NCBI GenBank assembly: GCA_017503015.1
Contig: JAFVTX010000034.1
Span: forward strand, 1 to 64,000
Reading direction: 5' to 3'
DNA from: Fibrobacter sp.
Lineage (GTDB): Bacteria; Fibrobacterota; Fibrobacteria; Fibrobacterales; Fibrobacteraceae
Length of the DNA: 64,000 nucleotides
The position numbers and the translations under genes are program-made. Positions 50,940 through 57,099 of the stretch are shown piece by piece. Under the pieces are notes generated by a model. It saw nothing but the letters and a program-made list of their open reading frames with translations, was not told the DNA's origin and ran no database searches. Positions within the stretch are counted from its first letter, which is position 1, and each line of letters begins with the position of its first letter.

Positions 50940-51242
50940 CTAGGCTTCTTCTTCGGCCTTGGCGGGAGCCGCCTTGCGGGTCTTGCGCTTTGCACCGGTG
51001 ATGTTGCCGGCGAAACGCTTGTTGAAGCGGTCGATACGGCCAGCCGTATCCACGCGATGCTGCTTGCCCGTCCAGAACGGATGGGTATCAGCGGTGATTT
51101 CCAGAGAAATCACGCTATGTTCAACCCCATCGATAGTCTTCTTTTCGGCGGAAGACTTCGTGGAGCGGGTGATGTATTCTTTACCCGTATTCGCATCGAC
51201 GAACACGACCGGTTGATAGTTAGGGTGGATACCTTCTTTCAT
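50940..51242 (-). CDS. rpmE2: 50S ribosomal protein bL31, type B
   Basis: 100 residues from the ATG at 51242 (AGGAAG upstream). MKEGIHPNYQPVVFVDANTG, then ITADTHPFWTGKQHRVDTAG and RIDRFNKRF are the bL31 core. The CxxC zinc cysteines of type A are absent, and the VFVDANTGKEYITRST insertion is that of type B, which works without zinc. An Ala/Lys-rich C-terminal tail (TRKAAPAKAEEEA) extends beyond the usual about 85 residues. It is a single gene with its own terminator. Type-B bL31 is often a zinc-starvation paralogue; whether a type A exists elsewhere cannot be seen here. Confidence 0.93.
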   Translation of the reverse strand: MKEGIHPNYQPVVFVDANTGKEYITRSTKSSAEKKTIDGVEHSVISLEITADTHPFWTGKQHRVDTAGRIDRFNKRFAGNITGAKRKTRKAAPAKAEEEA

Positions 51243-51327
51243 TTTTAAACTTCCTGTGAAGTAGTTAATTGGAGCACACAATTTAGAAGAATTAGGCCTT
51301 TTTGGCAAGCGTAGGCCTGCTTTTTTG

Positions 51328-51333
51328 TATCTT
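51328..51333 (+). promoter_or_regulatory. Putative -10 hexamer of a leaderless promoter for the LysM-like lipoprotein
   Basis: TATCTT, 6 nt before the ATG at 51340; TTGGCA lies 20 nt further upstream (51302-51307). No Shine-Dalgarno between the -10 and the ATG. Confidence 0.5.
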
Positions 51334-51339
51334 TAGGCC

Positions 51340-51981
51340 ATGATTCGGAGCCGTTTTCCAAAGAGAATCGCCCACCCCGGGTGCTGGAAGTTCCTCGGAC
51401 TGTCCCTGCTTGTCGGGGCTCTTGCCGCCTGCAAGCCGGAGCCGCCTGTGGCGACCATCGTGGTCGTGAACAAGAAAATGCCCCTTACGGAATGGCCCGA
51501 CAGCACCTACATCGCCGACCTGGATTCCATCCTAGCCCTGGAACCGCTAAAGAAGCAGGACAAGAACAAGCCAAGCATCGCCATGAACACCTTCAAGGCG
51601 CCGAACTTTATACTGCCCTCTTCGGTGACGGGGAAAAAGCCCGAAAAAGGAACCAAGGCGGACCAAGGGACAAGGACCGACAGCGGAAAATCGGGCCAAA
51701 CGGCCTCCAAGAGCGCCAAAAACAATTCCGCCGAAAATTTCGCGAATCAGTTCACCCAGGCCCTTTCTGCGTTGCAGTCCGACCCATCAAACGCAAATCT
51801 CTACAAAGTGGTAGAGGCCAAGGAAGGCGAAGACCTGTTCAAATTGCTGAAGCGGACCTATGGGGCGGGCGCCCAGAGCCTCCCCCGCTTTTACGTGCTC
51901 TCTACCCTGCAATCAGTAAACCCCGGCGTGATGCTGGAGCACCTGAATGCCGGAGATAAGGTGAGAGTCCCTAAGTTGTAG
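51340..51981 (+). CDS. Lipoprotein with C-terminal LysM-like domain
   Basis: 213 residues. A somewhat long lipoprotein signal ends at C31 (LVGALAACKPEPP). A Lys/Ser/Gly-rich disordered linker (about 100-140) joins it to a C-terminal LysM-like unit (about 155-213): VVEAKEGEDLFKLLKRTYGA ... LQSVNPGVMLEHLNAGDKVR. 'EGEDLF.L....YG ... L..VNP......L..GDKVRVP' follows the LysM pattern, so it probably binds peptidoglycan. Monocistronic with a leaderless-type promoter. The stop codon opens a heptad-repeat tract. Confidence 0.7.
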   Translation: MIRSRFPKRIAHPGCWKFLGLSLLVGALAACKPEPPVATIVVVNKKMPLTEWPDSTYIADLDSILALEPLKKQDKNKPSIAMNTFKAPNFILPSSVTGKKPEKGTKADQGTRTDSGKSGQTASKSAKNNSAENFANQFTQALSALQSDPSNANLYKVVEAKEGEDLFKLLKRTYGAGAQSLPRFYVLSTLQSVNPGVMLEHLNAGDKVRVPKL

Positions 51982-52016
51982 TTACTAGTTCTGAGTTCTG
52001 AGTTCTGAGTTACTAG
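51979..52016 (+). repeat. Stop-codon-anchored heptad tract after the LysM-like gene
   Basis: Counting from the stop TAG at 51979, successive 7-nt units read TAGTTAC, TAGTTCT, GAGTTCT, GAGTTCT, GAGTTAC, TAG. The register is exactly that of the stop codon. A GC hairpin (GGCCGC-TGC-GCGGCC, 52017-52031) follows. Confidence 0.7.
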
Positions 52017-52074
52017 GGCCGCTGCGCGGCCGTTCTGAGTTACGCCTTCGGCCAGAATGTTCTTTGATAGCATT

Positions 52075-52122
52075 TCTAGTAACTAGTAACTAGTAACTAT
52101 TAACTAGTAACACTAACTAATA
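52075..52122. repeat. Second heptad tract, inverted relative to the first
   Basis: AGTAACT units repeat with a 7-nt period between about 52079 and 52120. On the minus strand each unit carries a TAG (TTACTAG). The tract faces the hisB stop at 52139 and is partly complementary to the tract at 51979-52016, so the two can pair. Confidence 0.6.
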
Positions 52123-52138
52123 ACTGCACCGCAGGTGC

Positions 52139-52723
52139 CTACAGTACGCCCTTGCTGCTGGGCACGCCCTTCACGTTGCGACTGGGGGCAACGGCCATGG
52201 CCACGGAGCGGGCAAAGGCCTTGAAGATGCTTTCCAGGCAATGGTGGTTGTCGCTGCCGTAGAACAGTTCTACATGCAGGTTCATGCGGGCGTTCTCGCA
52301 GACCGTCTTGAAGAAATGCTCGAACATGCTGGCCTCGATGCCGCCAGCCGTCTCGCCGGGGAGTTCCACCTTCCACACGAAACCGATGCGGTTGCTGAAA
52401 TCGATGCACACGCGGCTGAGGGCTTCGTCCATAGGGACAAAGTAAAAGCCGTAGCGCTCGATACCTTTCTTGTCGCCGAGGCATTCCACAAGAGCCTGCC
52501 CGAGCACAATGCCGATATCTTCCATGCTATGGTGCATGTCGATAGCGGTGTCGCCCTTGCAGGTCAAGTCCAGACGGAAGCCGCCGTGGACCTGGAACAG
52601 GTCCAGCATGTGGTCCAGAAACGCATTGCCGGAATCAATGACTCCCCTGCTGGCCTCGTCCAGATTGAGGCTCAGGGAAATGTTGGTTTCGCTGGTCTTT
52701 CTTTCAATCTTGGAAACTCGCAT
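52139..52723 (-). CDS. hisB: Imidazoleglycerol-phosphate dehydratase
   Basis: 194 residues, single-function HisB. It dehydrates imidazole glycerol phosphate in histidine synthesis. The manganese-binding histidine motifs are present: FLDHMLDLF, DMHHSMEDIG, and the C-terminal GSDNHHCLESIFKAFARSVA. The length is normal. It is the last gene of the maf-rodZ-hisB unit; its ATG overlaps the rodZ stop by one nt. Other his genes are not in the window, so the pathway is scattered. Confidence 0.95.
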   Translation of the reverse strand: MRVSKIERKTSETNISLSLNLDEASRGVIDSGNAFLDHMLDLFQVHGGFRLDLTCKGDTAIDMHHSMEDIGIVLGQALVECLGDKKGIERYGFYFVPMDEALSRVCIDFSNRIGFVWKVELPGETAGGIEASMFEHFFKTVCENARMNLHVELFYGSDNHHCLESIFKAFARSVAMAVAPSRNVKGVPSSKGVL

Positions 52724-53733
52724 TATTCCGCTCCTTCGATGACTTTACCGCCAAAGACCCTGAACTTGGTGACCCGACCGAATTTCATGCCGGGCAGCGG
52801 CACGTCCTTGCCGTTCAGGTAGAACTTTGAAATGGCCCTAGGTTCGCCCACCACCACATACAGGGTGTCCGAAGATTCATAGACCATGCGGGTGCCGGCC
52901 TTGGAAAGGTTGGATTCCTTGAGGAACGAGGTATCGTCTTCGTTGTGCTTGATACCGATCCAGGTGCGCATCTCGCCAGAGGCCACCAAGATAAGCTTGG
53001 AGCTTGCACCTGCCGGAGCGGCCTTGGCCTCCTCGGTCTTGGAATCGGACGAAAGGAATATGGTCGCCGAAGCGGGGCGGTCGGATTTCTTGATAGCTTC
53101 ATCCACAACGGCCTGACTGATAGGCTGGTCCTTGGCAGGAGCGGCCTTCGCCGTATCGGCGGGAGCGACCTGGGCTGCAGAGGTATCCGCATTCATGGAA
53201 TCGGCGGGAACGGCCTCGGCCCCTTCGGGCATTTCAGTAGGCGTTTCTACGGCGGGTTCTTCTTCCACCACTTCGGTCTTCACGGGTTCGGGAGCGCTCT
53301 GCGCAGGCGTCACGTCCTTGAGGAACTTGGAGGCGACCACCAGGGCAAGTCCAATAACCACGAGAATAATGACGATTACCTTCCCCTTGGAGCCACCCTC
53401 CCCTTCGGCAGAACCCGAAGGCTTGCCCGGGTTACCGTCAGAAAGGTCCGTAAGGAGGCTTGCAAACTTGGAACCGTTCTCGGCGGCATACCAGTCCAGC
53501 ACTCGCTTGGAGTCTAGGCCCAGTTTGGTACTCACGGAGTTCAGATAGCCGCGCAAATAGGCCTGCACCGGAAACGCCTTCCAGTCGCCGGCCTCAATCA
53601 ACGAAATGTTCTTTTCGGACAAACGCGTCGCCGTGGCAAGGTCCGCCACCGTCATGGATTTTGCTTCGCGGGCGCGGGCCAGGTAGGCGCCAAGCCGTTC
53701 GTCGGGGCGTTTATCTTCAACAGGATTACTCAT
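52723..53733 (-). CDS. rodZ: RodZ-like cell-shape protein
   Basis: 336 residues. An N-terminal helix-turn-helix of the HTH_25 type (about 12-82: YLARAREAKSMTVADLATAT, ISLIEAGDWKAFPVQAYLRG) contacts MreB in known RodZ proteins. One transmembrane helix follows (about 118-138), then a Pro/Glu/Ala-rich linker (about 145-215) and a periplasmic beta domain of the DUF4115 kind (about 245-336: SGEMRTWIGIKHNEDDTSFL). Links MreB to elongation of the cell wall. Start overlaps the maf stop by 4 nt. Confidence 0.85.
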   Translation of the reverse strand: MSNPVEDKRPDERLGAYLARAREAKSMTVADLATATRLSEKNISLIEAGDWKAFPVQAYLRGYLNSVSTKLGLDSKRVLDWYAAENGSKFASLLTDLSDGNPGKPSGSAEGEGGSKGKVIVIILVVIGLALVVASKFLKDVTPAQSAPEPVKTEVVEEEPAVETPTEMPEGAEAVPADSMNADTSAAQVAPADTAKAAPAKDQPISQAVVDEAIKKSDRPASATIFLSSDSKTEEAKAAPAGASSKLILVASGEMRTWIGIKHNEDDTSFLKESNLSKAGTRMVYESSDTLYVVVGEPRAISKFYLNGKDVPLPGMKFGRVTKFRVFGGKVIEGAE

Positions 53734-54314
53734 ACCTTCACCTTCAAATTCTTAAGCATGTCTAGCGTGCGGGCTACAGGAAGCCCCACTACATTGTAAT
53801 AGCATCCGCGGATAGAGCGGATCAGGCGGGCTCCGCTTGTCTGGATGCCGTAGGCCCCCGCTTTATCCATTGGGTCCAAAGAATTTACATATTCTTCCAG
53901 CTCCTGTAAGGAACAGCCCCTAAAAAACACCTCCGTTTCCTCTTGAGAAGCGTCGAGGAGCATGCCTCCGTGGGCCACCGCCACACCGGTAATCACCTTG
54001 TGGGAGCGACCGTTCAGAGACTTGAGCATTCGGAGAGCGTCTTGTTTGTCCCTGGGCTTTCCGAGAGGCTGCCCGTCCAGAAACACTAGGGTGTCAAAAC
54101 CCAGCACCACGGCGGAGGGGTCCTTCTTGGAGACCGCCAAGGCCTTTTGGCTAGCGTTTTCGCGGGGAAAATCCAGGGGATTTTCGGCGGTAGGCTTTTC
54201 CTCTTCGCCCGACACCGAAACGCGGAACTTGACCCCGATTTGCTCCAGGATTTCGCGCCGCCTAGGCGAGCCGCTGGCAAGCACTAAATCTACCGCTTTT
54301 AAACACTCTTCCAT
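53730..54314 (-). CDS. maf: Maf/YceF nucleotide pyrophosphatase
   Basis: 194 residues from the ATG at 54314. LVLASGSPRRREILEQIGV is the Maf N-terminal signature, followed by ENASQKALAV, VVLGFDTLVFLDGQPLGKPR and NSLDPMDKAGAYGIQ, with the conserved Asp/Glu/Lys residues of house-cleaning NTP pyrophosphatases. It hydrolyses non-canonical or UTP/dTTP nucleotides and slows septation when overproduced. TAAATT lies 7 nt before the ATG, suggesting a leaderless transcript that continues into rodZ and hisB. Confidence 0.92.
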   Translation of the reverse strand: MEECLKAVDLVLASGSPRRREILEQIGVKFRVSVSGEEEKPTAENPLDFPRENASQKALAVSKKDPSAVVLGFDTLVFLDGQPLGKPRDKQDALRMLKSLNGRSHKVITGVAVAHGGMLLDASQEETEVFFRGCSLQELEEYVNSLDPMDKAGAYGIQTSGARLIRSIRGCYYNVVGLPVARTLDMLKNLKVKV

Positions 54315-54321
54315 AGAAAAC

Positions 54322-54327
54322 AATTTA
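54322..54327 (-). promoter_or_regulatory. Putative -10 hexamer of a leaderless maf promoter
   Basis: TAAATT on the minus strand, 7 nt before the ATG at 54314. The flanking CAATTAATTG palindrome lies just upstream. Confidence 0.45.
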
Positions 54328-54377
54328 GCAATTAATTGTCTGACAACGAATTACATCCGCACCGTTTGGATGGATAT

Positions 54378-54454
54378 GGGGGTTTTAGGGGGCATAGCCC
54401 CCTAGGCGAAGGGGTAGGCCGAGATACAGCTCGGCCGAGGGGGAGGCCTCCCCC
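54378..54454. repeat. Three-hairpin GC-rich extragenic element, family 3 (copy 2)
   Basis: It opens GGGGTTTTAGGGGG and AGGGGG-CATA-GCCCCCT. A central hairpin (GGCCGAG ... CTCGGCC) follows, and it closes with GGGGGAGGCCTCCCCC, identical to the end of the copy at 4760-4870. Confidence 0.7.
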
Positions 54455-54540
54455 TTTTCGATTCGAATTTCGGAATTATGATTTCAGAGCACTCAAAAAA
54501 AAATCCGAGCCTCATGCATAGAGCCTTTTACCCGCAAGCG

Positions 54541-54586
54541 GATCCTCGCATTGGTTCGACTTCGCTCACCACAGGACGCGAGGATG
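54541..54586. repeat. Extragenic palindrome, family 2 (copy 2)
   Basis: GATCCTCG (54541-54548) ... CGAGGATG (54579-54586), with the flanks AGCGGATCCTCG and GCGAGGATGAC shared with the copy at 44074. Confidence 0.65.
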
Positions 54587-54593
54587 ACGACCC

Positions 54594-54625
54594 ATAACTC
54601 ACAACCCACAACTCATAACTCATTC
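54594..54625. repeat. Heptad tract upstream of the GH8 gene
   Basis: Four units of about AACTCAN repeat with a 7-nt period. On the minus strand each is (A/G)TGAGTT, so carries a TGA in most units. No gene stop is adjacent, unlike the other tracts. Confidence 0.55.
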
Positions 54626-54702
54626 CACCTTGATTGTCCGCAGACCCAATCCCACGCCTCGCACCTTTTTATTACCTTTCTGGGCAAATACCGGAGTTTA
54701 TT

Positions 54703-55815
54703 ATGGAAAGATTCAAGCCGCGTGACATGTTCGTGGAGGCGGGTTACGGCCCGAACTTTGCAGATCAGCTTTTGCAGAACGCCTACAGCAAGCTTTTCGA
54801 AGGCGATCCTATCGACGAGCGCATCTGCTTTGAAGCCTCCGACGACATGGCCTACATCGTGGATATCGGCCACGACGACATCCGCTCCGAGGGCATGAGC
54901 TACGGCATGTTCGTCACCGCCCTCACCGACCATCCGGAACTTTTCGAAAAACTGTGGCGCTTCACCAAGCGCTACCTGTACAACGCGGGCGGCCCCCACC
55001 AGGGTTTCTATTCCTGGCAGGTTTCCACCACGGACTTTTCCATGATGGACCCCGGGTCTGCCCCCGACGGCGAAGAATACATCGCAGCGGCCCTTTTGAT
55101 TGCGGCCAAGCGGTTCGGTCGCGACGACTACAAGCAGGCGGCGGTGGAACTCATCAACATGATGCGGCACAAGCAGACGAACGAGCTGGTGGGCCCCATC
55201 ATTGACCCGAAGATGGGAATCGTGCGGTTCTCCCCAGTGCTGGGCAACGACTTTACCGACCCCAGCTACCATACCGTGGCGTTCTACCGCATGTTCGCCG
55301 AAGCCACCGGCGACGACGAATGGAACGAAATCGCCAAACGGAGCGTGGAATACTTGACGCATGCCGCACACCCGGAGACGGGACTCTGCGCCGACTACTC
55401 GGAATTCGACGGCACGCCCAAATCCATGCCCTGGTTCCCCGAAAGCAACTGCTTCAGCGGAGACGCCTGGCGTGTGGCCCTGAACCTGAGCCTCGACTAC
55501 ACGCTGTTCCGCGCCGACGAGCGGGAGAAGCAGATTTGCGAGAGGATCCTGAACTTCTTCGAAAGCAGGCGGCCCTACCTGGCGGACTATTCCGTCGATG
55601 GAAGTCCTTTCCCGCGGCAGGGGCGCGAGGCCACTCCGGGCGTAATCGCCATGAACGCCGCCGCCACCCAGGTGCTTGATTCCGAAAATCCGCTGATCCA
55701 CGGGTTCGTGCGGGACCTTTCGAACCTGTCGGTGCCCTTCCGTTTCTGGCGCTACTACGACGGAATGCTCTATATTATCGGGATTCTCGGGACCGCCGGG
55801 AAGATTGTGTTTTAG
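54703..55815 (+). CDS. Glycoside hydrolase family 8, probably cytoplasmic reducing-end xylose-releasing exo-oligoxylanase
   Basis: 370 residues, an (alpha/alpha)6 barrel of GH8. The catalytic acid is E63 in DIRSEGMSYGMFV; PDGEEY (121-126) and SGDAWRVALNLSLDY (252-266, with D254 the likely base) match the other conserved segments. There is no signal peptide, as expected for the Rex subgroup that trims imported xylo-oligosaccharides; secreted endoglucanases or xylanases of GH8 have one. The start is the ATG at 54703 with CCGGAG upstream. In a fibre degrader this fits intracellular handling of xylan fragments. The stop codon begins a heptad tract. Confidence 0.82.
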   Translation: MERFKPRDMFVEAGYGPNFADQLLQNAYSKLFEGDPIDERICFEASDDMAYIVDIGHDDIRSEGMSYGMFVTALTDHPELFEKLWRFTKRYLYNAGGPHQGFYSWQVSTTDFSMMDPGSAPDGEEYIAAALLIAAKRFGRDDYKQAAVELINMMRHKQTNELVGPIIDPKMGIVRFSPVLGNDFTDPSYHTVAFYRMFAEATGDDEWNEIAKRSVEYLTHAAHPETGLCADYSEFDGTPKSMPWFPESNCFSGDAWRVALNLSLDYTLFRADEREKQICERILNFFESRRPYLADYSVDGSPFPRQGREATPGVIAMNAAATQVLDSENPLIHGFVRDLSNLSVPFRFWRYYDGMLYIIGILGTAGKIVF

Positions 55816-55868
55816 GTTGTAGGGGTTAGGATTTAGGGACTAGGATCTAGGGGCTAGGATCTAGGGGT
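55813..55868 (+). repeat. Stop-codon-anchored TAG heptads after the GH8 gene
   Basis: TAG occurs at 55813 (the stop codon itself), 55820, 55827, 55834, 55841, 55848, 55855 and 55862: eight in a row at exactly 7-nt spacing, each followed by G. The three nt between units vary. Confidence 0.85.
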
Positions 55869-55879
55869 CGCTGGACACA

Positions 55880-56040
55880 AGAGGTTTTGAGGTATGAGGC
55901 TTGAGGCACAAGATTAGTAATGAGTTGTCAGTTGTGAGTTGTGAGTTCTTATAGTCGCGCCTTTGGCGCCAAATTATATACTGATGACTGAAAACTGACG
56001 ACTGATAACTCAATGTTGTGAGTTGTGAGGCGTGAAGGTT
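55880..56040. repeat. Further 7-nt periodic tracts
   Basis: Three more blocks follow, with different unit sequences but the same 7-nt period: TGAGGNN (about 55884-55912), GAGTTGT (about 55921-55948) and TGANNAC (about 55981-56010), then GTTGTGAGTTGTGAGG (56015-56030). No gene or hairpin terminator is seen between 55816 and the ribosome site at 56080. Confidence 0.65.
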
Positions 56041-56093
56041 GCAGGTAATAAGACGCTTTGATGGTTAGGAAAGTTTTTTCGAAGGAGTAAGAC

Positions 56094-57023
56094 ATGAACA
56101 AAATCTCTCGTAAAGTTTTTGCCGCAGGGCTCGCGATTTCTATCGCCTTTTTGGTCGCAGGTTGCGAAGACGTGCGGGTAAAAAAATACCCCAATGGCCA
56201 GGTGCAGTTCGAAACCACCTACGTAAACGACAAGCGCGAAGGTCTGGAAAAGGAGTTCTACGAGAACGGCACGCTGAAGCGGGAAACTCCTTATAAGGAA
56301 GACCGGCGGGAAGGCCTTACCAAGGAATATTTTGAAGACGGCACCTTGAAATCGGAAATCCCCTACGCCGACGGTTACATCGAAGGAACGGTGCTCCGCT
56401 ACCACAAGAACGGAAAGCTCGCCTCCAAGGCCCTGTACCAGAAGAACAAGCAGGTGGAATTTGGGGAAGTTTTCGATGAAAGCGGCGACCCCGCCACTAA
56501 CGGCAGCTACAAGGACCCCCGAGACGGTATCGCCTACGAGTGGGTCCGCATCGGCGACCAGCTCTGGACCGCAGAAAACCTGAACTACGCCCCGGCGGCA
56601 GGCTCCCTCTGCATGCAGTGCAACAACTGGGGCCGCCTCTACAATTTCGAAAGCGCCAAGAACGCCTGCATGGACGGATTCCACATGCCCACCAAGGAAG
56701 AATGGCAAAAACTGATTGCCGCCGCAGGCAACAAGCCCGCCCTGGCCTTGAAGGCCGGTTTCGGCTGGGACCCCATTACAGAAGGCTCCAATAACTACGG
56801 CAACGGCAAGGACGAGCTGGGCTTTGGCGTAAAAGCAGGAGGAGCCCACTTCGCCAAGAGCGACGTGCCGCTGAAGGAGCGCAAGTTCGATACCGCCGGG
56901 AAAAAGGCCTACTTCTGGACCGCCGAAGGCGAAGTGGTGGTATTCCACCACAACAAGGACAACGTCACCTTCGAGAAGTTCAACCCCGAACACGGGGCAA
57001 GCCTCCGCTGCCTGAAGGACTAA
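56094..57023 (+). CDS. Lipoprotein with MORN-like repeats and a FISUMP domain
   Basis: 309 residues. A lipoprotein signal ends at C24 (FLVAGCEDV). Four MORN_2-type repeats follow (about 28-125: YPNGQVQFETTYVNDKREGL, FYENGTLKRETPYKEDRREG and so on). A full FISUMP domain is C-terminal (about 140-309: WVRIGDQLWTAENLNYAPAA, ACMDGFHMPTKEEWQKLIAA, ASLRCLKD). The combination joins a repeat stalk to the Fibrobacter surface domain. AAGGAG precedes the ATG. Likely outer-membrane anchored and surface exposed; function unknown. Confidence 0.85.
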   Translation: MNKISRKVFAAGLAISIAFLVAGCEDVRVKKYPNGQVQFETTYVNDKREGLEKEFYENGTLKRETPYKEDRREGLTKEYFEDGTLKSEIPYADGYIEGTVLRYHKNGKLASKALYQKNKQVEFGEVFDESGDPATNGSYKDPRDGIAYEWVRIGDQLWTAENLNYAPAAGSLCMQCNNWGRLYNFESAKNACMDGFHMPTKEEWQKLIAAAGNKPALALKAGFGWDPITEGSNNYGNGKDELGFGVKAGGAHFAKSDVPLKERKFDTAGKKAYFWTAEGEVVVFHHNKDNVTFEKFNPEHGASLRCLKD

Positions 57024-57097
57024 TTACAAGTGTGTAGTGTGTGATGTGAGATGTGAGATGTGAAATTACACATTCCACACCTCACATTTCACATTAA
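57021..57097. repeat. Heptad tract forming an imperfect inverted repeat between convergent genes
   Basis: Starting at the stop TAA (57021), stops recur in register at 57035 (TAG) and 57042 (TGA), followed by ATGTGAG units with a 7-nt period. The second half (57066-57093) is a complementary set of 7-nt units (TCACATT). The two halves can pair into a long hairpin between the MORN-FISUMP gene and argJ. Confidence 0.65.
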
Positions 57098-57099
57098 TC

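Larger units (their letters stand above)
54315..54702. other. Non-coding interval with promoters and three repeat types
   Basis: No gene. It carries the maf promoter (TAAATT at 54322-54327 on the minus strand), a three-hairpin family 3 element (54378-54454), a family 2 palindrome (54541-54586), a heptad tract (54594-54625) and the GH8 ribosome site (CCGGAG). Confidence 0.7.

Noticed and set aside
55816-56093. Heptad DNA as sequencing or assembly error
   Set aside because: Units are degenerate with different fillers and occur at several separate loci on both strands in register with stop codons, which an assembly error would not produce.
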